Below, one piece after another: positions 7,130-16,700 of a DNA stretch of 64,000 nt. The stretch comes from Nevskiaceae bacterium (GTDB lineage: Bacteria > Pseudomonadota > Gammaproteobacteria > Steroidobacterales > Steroidobacteraceae): NCBI GenBank assembly GCA_018883185.1, contig VEQP01000001.1, positions 1 to 64,000 on the forward strand, in the 5' to 3' direction. Every line of letters begins with the position of its first letter. Positions within the stretch are counted from its first letter, which is position 1. The translations under genes and the position numbers were made by a program. The notes beneath the pieces were generated by a model. The model worked only from the letters and a program-made list of their open reading frames with translations. It did no database searches and was not told the DNA's origin.

Positions 7130-8293
7130 TCAGCCCCGCGGCAGCCAGGCAGCGAGTGCCTCGAGCGCGCGTTCCACCTCGGGCGTCGTCACCGCGAACG
7201 AGAAGCGCACGCAGCGGCGGCCGCCGTGCGGATCGAAGTCGATGCCGGGGGCCGCGGAGACGCCCGTTGCCTCCAGCATCTGCCGGCAGAATCCGAGGCT
7301 GTCGTTGGTCCAGCAGCCGGCATCGACGTACAGGTAAAACGCTCCGTCGGGTGCCACGACGTCGCGGAAGCCGAGTTGCGGCAGCGCCTGCAGCAGCAGG
7401 CTGCGGTTGCGTGTATAGATCTGCAGCGCCGCCTCCAGGGCGGCGGGATCGTCGAACGCGCCGAGCGCGGCGTGCTGTGAGATTGCCGGTGGCGTCAGGA
7501 AAAGATTGACGAGGTACGCTGAGAGGGTCGCTGCGAGTTCTTGCGGCACGACCAGCCAGCCGAGCCGCCAGCCAGGCATGCGGAAGTACTTCGAGAAGCT
7601 GTTGATGACGATTGCGTCGCTGTCGATCTCGAGCACCGAGGTGGCGCGCGTCCCGTAGGTGATCCCGTGGTAGATCTCGTCGCAGATCAGGTGGATCCCG
7701 CGGGTGTGGCAGTAGTCGATGAGTGCGGCGAGTTCGTCGCGGCTCAGCACGGCCCCGGTGGGATTGGCCGGGCTCGCCACGACAAGCCCGCGAGGACGCT
7801 CGGCCAGCCTCTCGAGCGCCGACGGCGTCAGGCGGAAGCCCACATCGGGACCGCAGTCCACTTCGATGCAGCGGCGACCGAGCGCGGAGATCGTGTTGCG
7901 GTAGGCCGGGTAGCCGGGCCGCGCGACGGCGATCCCGTCGCCGGCGGCAAACAGCGCCGCGAAGGTTGCGACGAGCGCGGCGCTCGCACCCAACGTCAGC
8001 AGAATACGCGACGGTGCGACGTCGACGCCGTACGTCTCGGCGTAGTGCTGCGCGATCCGCGCGCGCAGATCCGGTGACTCCCAATAGCCCAGCGGGCCGC
8101 CACGCATGGCGCGCTCGGCGGCCGCGAGCACACCTGGCGGTGCTGCCATCGTCGGCTGGCCGAAGTGCATCGGCACGATGTCGCGCCCGGTGCGGGCGAG
8201 CGCCGCGGCCTGCTCGCCAATCAGGCCGGCGTAGAACGGCGGAACCGTCGCGCCGCGTGGGGGTATCCCCGCGGTCTTTGGATGCTGCTGCAA
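7130..8293 (-). CDS. PLP-dependent aminotransferase (class I/II)
   Basis: 387 residues, fold-type I aminotransferase. PLP-contacting motifs: SPANPTG (Asn177), CDEIYHG (Asp205) and the Schiff-base lysine SFSKYFRMPGWR (Lys235); FSFAVTTPEVERAL lies near the C-terminus. It would move an amino group from an amino acid to a 2-oxo acid; the substrate cannot be assigned. It follows the D-aminoacylase-like gene on the same strand with a 30-bp gap, so the two are probably one operon in which freed amino acids are deaminated. It converges with the FAD dehydrogenase (16 bp between stops). Confidence 0.88.
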   Translation of the reverse strand: MQQHPKTAGIPPRGATVPPFYAGLIGEQAAALARTGRDIVPMHFGQPTMAAPPGVLAAAERAMRGGPLGYWESPDLRARIAQHYAETYGVDVAPSRILLTLGASAALVATFAALFAAGDGIAVARPGYPAYRNTISALGRRCIEVDCGPDVGFRLTPSALERLAERPRGLVVASPANPTGAVLSRDELAALIDYCHTRGIHLICDEIYHGITYGTRATSVLEIDSDAIVINSFSKYFRMPGWRLGWLVVPQELAATLSAYLVNLFLTPPAISQHAALGAFDDPAALEAALQIYTRNRSLLLQALPQLGFRDVVAPDGAFYLYVDAGCWTNDSLGFCRQMLEATGVSAAPGIDFDPHGGRRCVRFSFAVTTPEVERALEALAAWLPRG

Positions 8294-8323
8294 GCGTACC
8301 TCCCGTGCAGGACCGACCAGGCG

Positions 8324-9916
8324 CTAGCCTACCGTGCCGTCGGCGCGAAGACGCAGCGGGCGACCGGGGCGATACCCCGTCGCCACGCCGTCCTCGATCA
8401 CGAACTCGCCGTTAACGAGTACGTGCGCGATGCCGACCGGATACTGGTGGGGCGAGGTGAATGTGGCCGTGTCGGCGATCTCATCGGGCGCGAAGACGGT
8501 GACGTCCGCGTAGTGCCCGGGCCGCAGCAGGCCGCGCAGCACGAGGCCGTGCGCTGTGGCAGGACCGTGCGTCATCTTGCGCACGGCGTCCTCGAGGCTC
8601 AACACCGCACGCTCGCGCACGTAGCGGGCCAGCACGCGTGGAAAGCCGCCGTAGGAGCGCGGGTGTGGCACGCCGCGGCCGAACTCGACGAGGTCACCGT
8701 CTGCGCTGATGCAGGCCAGCGGGTGCCTCAGGAAGGTCTCGACGTCCGCCTCGTCCATCGCGTGAAAGACCGCCGTGAAACCGCCGGCAGCTTGCAGGTC
8801 GATCAGCGTCTCGAGTCCGGCGTTCAGATCGAGGGGGCGTCCGAGCGATGCGACGTAGTCGGCCAGTGTGCGTCCCGCAAACCCGGCGGGACCATCGCGG
8901 AACTGGATACTCGAAAGTTCGCCGCCCGTCTGGTCGGCGTAGATGCGCAGCATCTGCGCCTTCAGCCGCCCGCGAGTGGACGGGTCGTCGGCACGCTCGC
9001 GGAACGCCGCCGTTCCACCCTCCAGCGCCCACGCCGGGAACACCACGTCCGAGTAGGTGCTGTAGGCGGTGTATGCGTAGACGTCGAAAGTCGTGCGCAA
9101 CCCGTCGGCGTTCGCCGCATCAAGGCGCGCGAGGAATTGTGCGCTCCGGCCGTGGTTGGCCCGGCCGGTGGACTTGACGTGGCTGACATGTACGCGCAGG
9201 TTCGTGCGCCGTGCGACCTCCAGTGCCTCCTCGAGCGCCGGTATTAGGCGTGCTCCTTCGTCGCGCAGGTGCGTCACGTACATCGCCCCGGGCCGTGCGG
9301 CGACGCGCCCGAGGCTCACGACTTCGTCGAGCGTGGCGAAGGCGGCCGGCACGTACTCGAGTCCGGTTCCAAAGCCGATCGCGCCGTCGCTCATTGCCTC
9401 CCGCACGAGCGTCTCCATCGCACTCATCTCGGCGCTCGATGGCGCACGGTTTGCGAGCCCCATCACGCGACGGCGTGTCCATGTATGTCCCGCGGTCCAG
9501 GCGGTGTTCGGCGCGGCCCGCAGCGAATCGAGGAACCGGCCGAGCGGATACGGCTGGTCGATGCTGTGCAGGCTCGCGACCAGAGTCGTCACGCCCTGAC
9601 GCAGGTAGTTGGTCGCATCGGGCAATTGGTCGATCGTCGAGATATGGGCGTGCGGTTCTATGAACCCCGGTGCGACCACGAGTCCACCCACGTCGTGGAC
9701 CAGGGCGTCGCGGGCTTCGCGGGCCGCTTGCGGCCCCGTTGCAACGATCCGCTCGCCGCGGATCAGGACGTCACCCCGATAACGTGGTGTTCCGGAGCCA
9801 TCGACGATTGTCCCGCCGCGCAGCAGAGTGTCCCGCAGTGTGGTCGCGGTCACTCGTGGTGCGACCAGACTGCCGAGACCCGCAGCCATGCCTGCCAGTG
9901 CGGTGCGTCGATCCAT
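8324..9916 (-). CDS. Exported N-acyl-D-amino-acid deacylase-like amidohydrolase
   Basis: 530 residues from the ATG at 9916. Longer frames upstream are low-complexity and unlike the family. The N-terminus MDRRTALAGMAAGLGSLVAP looks like a Tat signal. The amidohydrolase core has the metal motif His89-x-His91 (FIEPHAH), His216 (THLRDEG) and His246 (HVSHVKS), and a late Ala-Asp-Gly (ISADGDL) that fits the catalytic Asp. The family hydrolyses N-acyl-D-amino acids. The cysteine that follows GxTT in classical D-aminoacylases is not present (TTLVASLHS), so metal site and specificity may differ. It is upstream of the aminotransferase and divergent from an amino-acid permease. Confidence 0.8.
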   Translation of the reverse strand: MDRRTALAGMAAGLGSLVAPRVTATTLRDTLLRGGTIVDGSGTPRYRGDVLIRGERIVATGPQAAREARDALVHDVGGLVVAPGFIEPHAHISTIDQLPDATNYLRQGVTTLVASLHSIDQPYPLGRFLDSLRAAPNTAWTAGHTWTRRRVMGLANRAPSSAEMSAMETLVREAMSDGAIGFGTGLEYVPAAFATLDEVVSLGRVAARPGAMYVTHLRDEGARLIPALEEALEVARRTNLRVHVSHVKSTGRANHGRSAQFLARLDAANADGLRTTFDVYAYTAYSTYSDVVFPAWALEGGTAAFRERADDPSTRGRLKAQMLRIYADQTGGELSSIQFRDGPAGFAGRTLADYVASLGRPLDLNAGLETLIDLQAAGGFTAVFHAMDEADVETFLRHPLACISADGDLVEFGRGVPHPRSYGGFPRVLARYVRERAVLSLEDAVRKMTHGPATAHGLVLRGLLRPGHYADVTVFAPDEIADTATFTSPHQYPVGIAHVLVNGEFVIEDGVATGYRPGRPLRLRADGTVG

Positions 9917-10025
9917 GCGGGTGTTGCTCCGGGCCCCCACGCCAGCGCCGCAGCGAAGGCTCGGGCGTTTACACGAGACATGTCGCGCGGACGACGGTGA
10001 GCGAAACCGGGTGTAGTCTAGCACC

Positions 10026-10041
10026 GGATAAGAAACTATCC
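10026..10041. promoter_or_regulatory. Inverted repeat in the amidohydrolase/permease divergent region
   Basis: GGATA (10026-10030) and TATCC (10037-10041) form an inverted repeat with a 6-base centre, 27 bases before the permease ATG, within the 151-bp divergent spacer. A dimeric repressor such as the XRE-cupin protein at 11442 could use it; that link is speculative. Confidence 0.3.
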
Positions 10042-10067
10042 ACCCTTGACGCCAGACGGAGTTCGCC

Positions 10068-11438
10068 ATGTCACCGGATCCCGCATCGAGCGACGTTGCA
10101 TCGCAGGCGCACACGGCCGCGGCCGTTGCGGCTGCGGACGGGGGCCTGCCGCGCCGGTTCGGCGCCTGGACGGCGGCGCTCGCCGTTGTCGGCATCATCG
10201 TTGGCAGCGGCATCTTCCGGGCTCCGCCGATCGTGGCCGGACTGGTCGGGGAGCCGCTCGCAATACTCGCGGTGTGGGTCGCCGGCGGATTGCTCGCGCT
10301 TGGGCTTGGGTTGTTGCTCGCCGAACTCGGCAGCGCGATGCCGCGCGCGGGCGGGCAGTACGTGTTCCTGCGCGAGGCTTTCGGTGGTGCAACCGCGTTC
10401 GTCTTCGGGTGGACGTTCCTGCTGGTGAACCCGGCCGCGTGGGCGGCGCTCGCGGTCACCGCAGCAGAGTTCCTTGCCTACGTCGTCCCGCTCGACGGGA
10501 CGGGCCAGCGTATCGTGGCCGTGACGCTGATCGTTGCACTCGCCTTGGCGAACTGTCGCTCCGCGGTCCTCGGCGCAGGCATCCAGAGCCTCGCGACCGT
10601 CGCGAAGGTGCTGGCGCTCGTCGCGCTCGTGGCGTTCGTGGTGTCCGATCCGCACGGCGGCGGAGCGCTCGCTGCGCCGGGCAAGTCGGCTGCCGGGATG
10701 GGGGCCTGGCTCATGGCGCTCGTGGTCGTGCTCTGGGCGTACGACGGCGCCGGCTCATTTTGCTCGCTCGCCGGCGAGATACGGAATCCGGCGCGCAATC
10801 TTCCGCGCGCCATCGTCGGCGGGCTGTTGGTCGTGATGGCGATCTTCGTCGCGGTGAACGGGGCGCTGCTCTACGCGCTGCCGCTCGACGTGCTCGCCGC
10901 GTCGCCGCTGCCGCTCTCAACTGCGGTCGAGGCGCGGTTCGGCAGCGCCGCGGTGGCGGTCGTGGCGCTCGCGGTCGTGATCGCGACGACCGGGTCGCTG
11001 TCGGCATGTACGCTGTCCGATCCTCGCGTGCTCTACGCGATGGCCAGGGACGGGAACTTCTTCCGCGGTGTGGCCCGCGTGGACCGCAGACATCTCACGC
11101 CCGTCGTCGCCATCGGGTTGCATGCGCTGGTGGCCTGCCTCTACGTGTCCGTGCGGACCCTAGAGCAGCTCGCGGCGACGTTCGTACTCGGCCTGGTACC
11201 GTTCTATGCGCTGGTGGCGGTCGCTGCGTGGCGCCTGCGACCGCGGACCTCGCCCCCGTTCCGAGCCCCGGCCGTGGCGCTGCTCGCCGCGTGCTGGGTC
11301 GTCACCGCCTTGCTGCTGATCGCGAACGCACTGATAGAGACGCCCTCCATCGCCGGCCTGAACCTCGCGATCACCGCGGCGGGAATCCCGGTCTATCTGG
11401 CGTGGCGCCGCTTCCGCGCCGCCGCCGCGCCACCGTGA
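10068..11438 (+). CDS. APC-superfamily amino-acid permease
   Basis: 456 residues, about 12 hydrophobic segments. The first transmembrane segment carries the APC signature VGIIVGSGIFRAPP (unwound substrate-binding helix), and ELGSAMPRAGGQYVFLREAFG follows in TM2-3, as in LAT/APA transporters. It is an inner-membrane amino-acid importer or exchanger. The start ATG follows GACGGAG. It is divergent from the D-aminoacylase-like operon and convergent with the XRE-cupin regulator (3 bp between stops). Which amino acid is carried is not visible. Confidence 0.88.
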   Translation: MSPDPASSDVASQAHTAAAVAAADGGLPRRFGAWTAALAVVGIIVGSGIFRAPPIVAGLVGEPLAILAVWVAGGLLALGLGLLLAELGSAMPRAGGQYVFLREAFGGATAFVFGWTFLLVNPAAWAALAVTAAEFLAYVVPLDGTGQRIVAVTLIVALALANCRSAVLGAGIQSLATVAKVLALVALVAFVVSDPHGGGALAAPGKSAAGMGAWLMALVVVLWAYDGAGSFCSLAGEIRNPARNLPRAIVGGLLVVMAIFVAVNGALLYALPLDVLAASPLPLSTAVEARFGSAAVAVVALAVVIATTGSLSACTLSDPRVLYAMARDGNFFRGVARVDRRHLTPVVAIGLHALVACLYVSVRTLEQLAATFVLGLVPFYALVAVAAWRLRPRTSPPFRAPAVALLAACWVVTALLLIANALIETPSIAGLNLAITAAGIPVYLAWRRFRAAAAPP

Positions 11439-11441
11439 GGC

Positions 11442-12059
11442 TCAGACGGGTGGCGAGTTGGCGCTGACGATCACGCACTCGTCGGGGCCCGGATTGCGGA
11501 ACCGGTGGGGAACCCGGCTCGGGAACAGGAACCCCTCGCCCGGGCCCAGCACCCGCGTCTGGTTGCCGACCGTGAGCTCGATGCGGCCTTGCACGACCAT
11601 CCCGCCTTCCTCACCACTGTGCGAGTAGGGCTCGCTAGCCGTCTCGGCTCCCGGGGCGTAGCGTTCGAAGAGGATCTGCAGCGGACGGCTCTTCAGGTTG
11701 CGGCCTACCTGCTTGAGCGACACGCCGCCGCCGCCGACCTCGAGCAGATCTGCCTGCGCGAAGAACACCTGCGGCTCCGCCTGCGGGTCGATCGCGAAGA
11801 ACTCCGACAACGTCATCGGGAAGGAGTCGAGGATTTTGCGCAGCGTGCCGACCGAGGGACTGATCTTGCCGCGCTCGACGAACGAGATCGTGCCATGGGT
11901 AAGACCGGCACGCTGGCCCAGCTCGCGCTGCGAGTAGCCGAACAGCTCGCGTACGTACTTCAGGCGATGGCCGAGTTCCGCGTCGCGCGAGACACCTGAA
12001 TTCTTTGTGCCCGGCTTGACGGGCCTGCGGGAGGACGCGGAGTGTGGCTTGCGGGGCAT
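11442..12059 (-). CDS. XRE-cupin transcriptional regulator (PuuR-like)
   Basis: 205 residues. N-terminal helix-turn-helix about 27-80 (LGHRLKYVRELFGYSQRELG, then GLTHGTISFVERGKISPSVG) and a C-terminal cupin about 120-200 (YSHSGEEGGMVVQGRIEL, LGPGEGFLFPSRVPHRFRN). Such regulators sense small molecules with the cupin barrel and often control amine or amino-acid catabolism. The basic N-terminal 25 residues are extra. It lies 32 bp after the beta-lactamase-fold gene on the same strand, so it may share its transcript. Confidence 0.88.
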   Translation of the reverse strand: MPRKPHSASSRRPVKPGTKNSGVSRDAELGHRLKYVRELFGYSQRELGQRAGLTHGTISFVERGKISPSVGTLRKILDSFPMTLSEFFAIDPQAEPQVFFAQADLLEVGGGGVSLKQVGRNLKSRPLQILFERYAPGAETASEPYSHSGEEGGMVVQGRIELTVGNQTRVLGPGEGFLFPSRVPHRFRNPGPDECVIVSANSPPV

Positions 12060-12091
12060 GATGTATTTCTCGCTGCTGAGTGACCGGCGGT

Positions 12092-13567
12092 TCAGTCCGG
12101 AGAAACCCAGTAGATCTTCTCTTCCGGCGTGTAGCCGACGACGATGTGCTCGACGAGATCGGTGTACGTCATACGATAGCGCCGCAGCGTCGCACTGCCG
12201 AGCGTGCGCTGTTCGATGAAGTCGAAGCCCGTCGGCTCGCCCGTGAGGTCGACGGGTCGATTGGCGATCCCGCGTTCTCCGGAGGGGCCGTCAACGATCA
12301 GCCGCAGTTCCGGTGCGAGCGCATCGCGCGCAACGGGCTTGTTGCCGCGCAGCAGGATGCCGCGGGCGGCGGTCGTCAGGTCCGGGCGGTCGTCCCGCGC
12401 GGGCGTGAGCGACAGCATCGTCGAGCCGGGCGCGACCGTCTCCGCTGCGAGGTGGCCGATGTAACGTTGCACGCGCGAACCAAACAGCCGGACGTTCGTC
12501 AGCACCATCACCGAGACGCCCGATTCCGGCATGCGCAGAAAGAAGGCGGTGAAGCCGGGCAGACCTCCGGTGTGGGAGTGGATGGCACGACCGCGCGTCG
12601 ATTCCACGAACCAGGCGCTCGCGTATGGGACGGAGAGTCCGCTCGCGAGACGAGCAGGCTCGAGCATCGTGCGCCACAGCGCCGGGCTCAGCACCCTGTG
12701 GTTCGCGAGCGCGGTATCCCAACGCAACGAGTCCTCGGCGCTGATCAAGAGCGGCCCGTCCGGATAGCCCGAGTACGCGTTCTCCATCCTGATCGCGTGG
12801 CGATACGTACGGCTCGATGGCTGCCACAGGTAAGGCTCGGCACGGTTCGCGATGATTTCCTCGGCGGCGTCAACGCGCGCATCCACGAGCCCGGCGGGCT
12901 GCAGCACCCGCTCGGCAATGTACTTGGCGTAAGGACGGCCCGAGGCGGCTTCGATGAGCCAGCCAAGCAGCATGTAGTTCATGTTCGAGTAAGCCCACGT
13001 GCGACCCGTCTCGAACAGCATCGGCTTGGCCGCTGCCGCCGCGATCACCTCGGCACGGGTGTGGGACTTCGTCTCGTCGAACTCGTTGCCCTCGTAGTCA
13101 GGGATGCCGCTGGTGTGGTGCAGAAGGCTCGCGATCGGTCGGGCGGCCCAGGCATCGGGGATGTCCGTCAGGTGACGACCGATCGGCTCGTCGAGCGCGA
13201 AGTGCTGCTCACCGGCGAGCTGCAGGACGGCGGTTGCCGTGAAGTGCTTGCCCACCGAAGCGATATGGAAGAGCGTCCGCGGCGTCACCGGGACGGCGAA
13301 GGGCAGGGAAGCGCTTCCCATCCCGAGCGCAGCGCTGCTGCTGCTGCGGGTCACCGCAAGGCCAAGGCCGGCGACGTGGTGGTGCGCAACGATCGGCGCG
13401 AGGCGCTGCCTGAGCGCTGCCTCGACGGCGGACTCTCCGGTGGCAGAGGCGGGCTGGGGGGTTGCCGCGCCGCTGATCGGTGCCCATACGCCGAGTGTGC
13501 TGCCGGCACCGGCCACCACGGCGACTGTCCCTTGCAGAAGATCCCGGCGCGTCACTCGCTCGCTCAT
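12092..13567 (-). CDS. Tat-exported serine hydrolase, beta-lactamase / penicillin-binding fold
   Basis: 491 residues. Twin-arginine signal (VTRRDLLQG, residues 6-13, then a hydrophobic stretch). Catalytic Ser104-x-x-Lys107 (ASVGKHF), Tyr193-Ser-Asn195 and the third box His332-Thr-Gly-Gly335 put it in the class C beta-lactamase/DD-peptidase superfamily (S12). A C-terminal lipocalin-like part of about 130 residues follows. Plausible substrates are D-aminoacyl peptides or esters; antibiotic resistance should not be inferred. It is divergent from the double S9 peptidase gene across a 141-bp spacer. Confidence 0.87.
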   Translation of the reverse strand: MSERVTRRDLLQGTVAVVAGAGSTLGVWAPISGAATPQPASATGESAVEAALRQRLAPIVAHHHVAGLGLAVTRSSSSAALGMGSASLPFAVPVTPRTLFHIASVGKHFTATAVLQLAGEQHFALDEPIGRHLTDIPDAWAARPIASLLHHTSGIPDYEGNEFDETKSHTRAEVIAAAAAKPMLFETGRTWAYSNMNYMLLGWLIEAASGRPYAKYIAERVLQPAGLVDARVDAAEEIIANRAEPYLWQPSSRTYRHAIRMENAYSGYPDGPLLISAEDSLRWDTALANHRVLSPALWRTMLEPARLASGLSVPYASAWFVESTRGRAIHSHTGGLPGFTAFFLRMPESGVSVMVLTNVRLFGSRVQRYIGHLAAETVAPGSTMLSLTPARDDRPDLTTAARGILLRGNKPVARDALAPELRLIVDGPSGERGIANRPVDLTGEPTGFDFIEQRTLGSATLRRYRMTYTDLVEHIVVGYTPEEKIYWVSPD

Positions 13568-13708
13568 TCAAACGTCCTCCCGTGGGTCTCCGAGTCTAGC
13601 TTCGGAGCTCGCCAAAATCATCGCCAAGATCTTCGGCCGCCGATTGATGTATAAAATCCTAACCATCGTTGTCCGTGTGATTTCCGCGCTTTCATCCCGG
13701 GGGCCGAC

Positions 13709-16700
13709 ATGCGCCACTTTTTTGTCTCCTTGATCTGTCTCGCTGCAAGCTCCTTCGTCTGCACCGCGCACGCCGCACCGACGCCTGAGCAGGGGCAGCG
13801 CTACCGCGACTACCTGGACTTCGAGCGGCTCGCGCCGCCGGTCCGGGTCGAGCCTGAGTGGCAGGCCGACGGTTCGTCCTTCGACTATCTCGAGACGACC
13901 GCCGACGGCCGCACCCGCGTCACCATCGACGCGCTGCGAGGCACTGTAAAGCGCGTACCGTCCACGAATGAGCGCGCCACCACGCCGCCGGCACCGACGT
14001 ACCCCCGGCAGTTCCTGCTTGCGCCGCCCGTTCCCGTCCCGCACGTGCGCTCACCGGACGGCACCCGGTACGCGCTGGTGCGCGACGGTGATCTTTGGGT
14101 GCGCGAGGCCGCGGATGCTGCGGGGCACAGGCTGACTTCGAGCGCGGCGCAGGACATCGCGTGGGACCTCGATGCGACGCGCCTCTATGGCGTCAGTCGC
14201 CCGGTACCGGCGCAGCCATGGTCGCCCGATGGCCGCTGGCTGTTCGCCACGCGCGTGGATCGTACCGCCGTCCCCAAGGCGCCCGACATCGACTTCCTTG
14301 GCGATGACGTGTCTTTCCGCTACAGCCCCGTCGAAGTTCCCGGCCAGCCGATGCCGACGGTCGAGGCGTACGCCGTCGAAGTGCAGAGCGGCCGCGTGGT
14401 GCCGCTGCGCCTCGGTGACACTGCTGACCGCTACTTCACGCTGCTCGCCTGGCTGCCCGACTCGAGCGAAGTGCTCTTCGCGCGGACGGCGCGCGACTTT
14501 CGGACAATCGAGATCCTCGCGGCTGATCCGCGCACAGGGAGCGTCCGCACGGTGCTGACGGAGCGCGGCGCCACCTGGGTGCGCAACGGCCACGACCTCG
14601 TGTACTCGGGTCGCGTCGGCTTCACGCTCTTGCCTGACGGCCGCGGTTTTCTGTGGGAGTCCGAGCGCGACGGCTGGAATCACCTCTACCGGTACGACCT
14701 GCAGGGCCGGCTCGTCAGCCAGCTCACCCGGGGCGCGTTCCCGGTGGTCGACGTCGAAGCGATCGATACGCGCACGGGGTACGTGTACCTCACGGCACAG
14801 GCGGAGCCGCGCGTCTACGACGTGCATCTCTACCGGGTGCCGCTGCGGGGCGGACGACTGGAGCGGTTGACGGAGCACGACGGCCAGCACGAGATCCAGT
14901 TCGCGCCGTCGCTGCGCTATTTCCTCGACACGCACTCCTCGCCCGTACGCCCGACCCGCGTGGACCTGCGTCGCGCCGATGGCCGTCTCGTACGCACGCT
15001 CGCCGCGCAGGACATCACGAAGCTCGAAGCCGCAGGCTGGCGCGCGCCCGAGGAGTTCGTCGTCAAGGCCGCGGATGGCCAGACCGACCTGCACGGCGTC
15101 ATGTACAAGCCGTACGATTTCGATCCGGCACGCAAGTATCCGGTCGTGCAGCACGTCTATGGTGGTCCGCAGATCGCCTACGTGCGGCGCGGTTTCGACC
15201 CGCTGCCGATGCCGCATCGGAACCACCCGCTCGCGCTCGCACAGCTCGGCTACGTGGTGGTGGTGCTCGACGGCCGCGGTACTCCGGGCCGCTCCAAGGC
15301 ATTCCACGACGCGGCCGCGGGTGACTGGCAGGTCGTCGCCGACGACCAGGCCGCAGCGTTGCGCCACCTCGCGGCGCAACGGCCGTACCTCGACCTCGGG
15401 CGCGCCGGCATCTACGGCCACTCGTGGGGTGGCGGCAATGCGTTCCGCGCGATCGCCCTGCATGCCGATCTCTACCGCGCCGCGGTGGTCAGCGGTCCGG
15501 GTCTCGACTGCAGGACCATCCTGTGCGAACCGTACGTCGGGCTCATGCCGCAAGCCGCGGCCGTGTACGAGCGGCAGTCGCTCTACCGGCTCGCGCCGCG
15601 CATCCGCGGTGCACTGATGCTGGTCGCCGGCACCAACGAGGCGCCGATGTTTCATGCGGTCATGCGGATGTCGCGTGCGCTCGTCGACGCTGGTGTGCGC
15701 CATGAAGTCGTCCCGCTGCCCGGCGAGTTCCACGGCTACCGCGGCAAGGCGCTCGACTACGTGCTGCAGGCGACCACGGACTTTTTCGCAACGCATCTGA
15801 ACGACGAGCCGGTACGTCTCGGACCGCTGCAGAAGCCGCTCGCCAAGCCCTACGGCGAGTGGGTCTCGCCCGTGCAGGCGAAGGACCTCGCGATCGGCGG
15901 CACGCGCTACTCGGAGCTCGTGGCCGATGAAGGATCACTCTACTGGCTTGAGCCGATCATGACGGAGGGCCGCACGGTCGTGATGCGGCGCACGCCGTCG
16001 GGTGCCGTCGAGACCGTCACGCCAGCCGGCTTCAGCGTGCGCACCCGCGTGCACGAATACGGCGGCGGTGGCCTCAGGGTTGCCCGCGGTGTCGTTTACT
16101 TCACGAATGCGCGCGATCAGCAGCTCTGGCGCCAGCGGCCCGGCGCACCGCCGGAAGCACTGACGCGCGAGACCGGCACCCGCTACGCGAACTGTGCCGC
16201 CGACCCGGCGCGCCAGCGGCTCGTTTGCGTGCGCGAAGATCATCGGGGCGCCGGCGAGCCGCGCAACGCGCTGGTCGCCGTCCCGCTCACCGCCGGGCCG
16301 CCCGTCATTCTTTTCGAAGATACCGACTTCGTGTCGGACCCGGCTTTCGACGCCGCCGGCGGTCGCCTCGCGTTCCTCGCGTGGAACCACCCGAACATGC
16401 CATGGGATCGCGTCGAGGTGCGTGTGGCCAAGGTGCGAGCCGACGGTTCGCTCGCGCGGCCGCGCGCGATCAACGCCGGCATTGATGAAGCGGCACGGAC
16501 ACCGCGCTGGGGCGGCGACGGCAGCCTGTACTTCGTTGGCGACCGGGACGGCTGGTGGAATTTCCTGCGCTGGGACGGAAAGCGCGTACACGCCGTGACC
16601 CGCGAGTCTCTCGAGTTCGGCTTCGCGGCTTGGGAGCTCGGCGCCGAGACCTGGAGCTTTCTGCCCGACGGCCGCATCGTCAGCGCGTACAACGAAGCCG

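Noticed and set aside
8165-9247. Long open frame on the plus strand opposite the D-aminoacylase-like gene
   Set aside because: It has the low-complexity Arg/Ala/Gly composition of an antisense frame in GC-rich DNA, and the minus-strand frame has conserved catalytic motifs. The same reasoning removes 12080-13654, 14051-15796, 15935-17749 and 44832-46292.
9917-10459. N-terminal extension of the D-aminoacylase-like gene
   Set aside because: The extra 181 codons are Ser/Ala/Pro-rich, run through the divergent promoter region and into the permease gene. The ATG at 9916 gives a standard export signal.
12092-13567. Calling this a beta-lactamase resistance gene
   Set aside because: SxxK, YxN and HTGG only show the S12 fold. 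The large C-terminal domain and context fit an esterase or D-peptidase as well.
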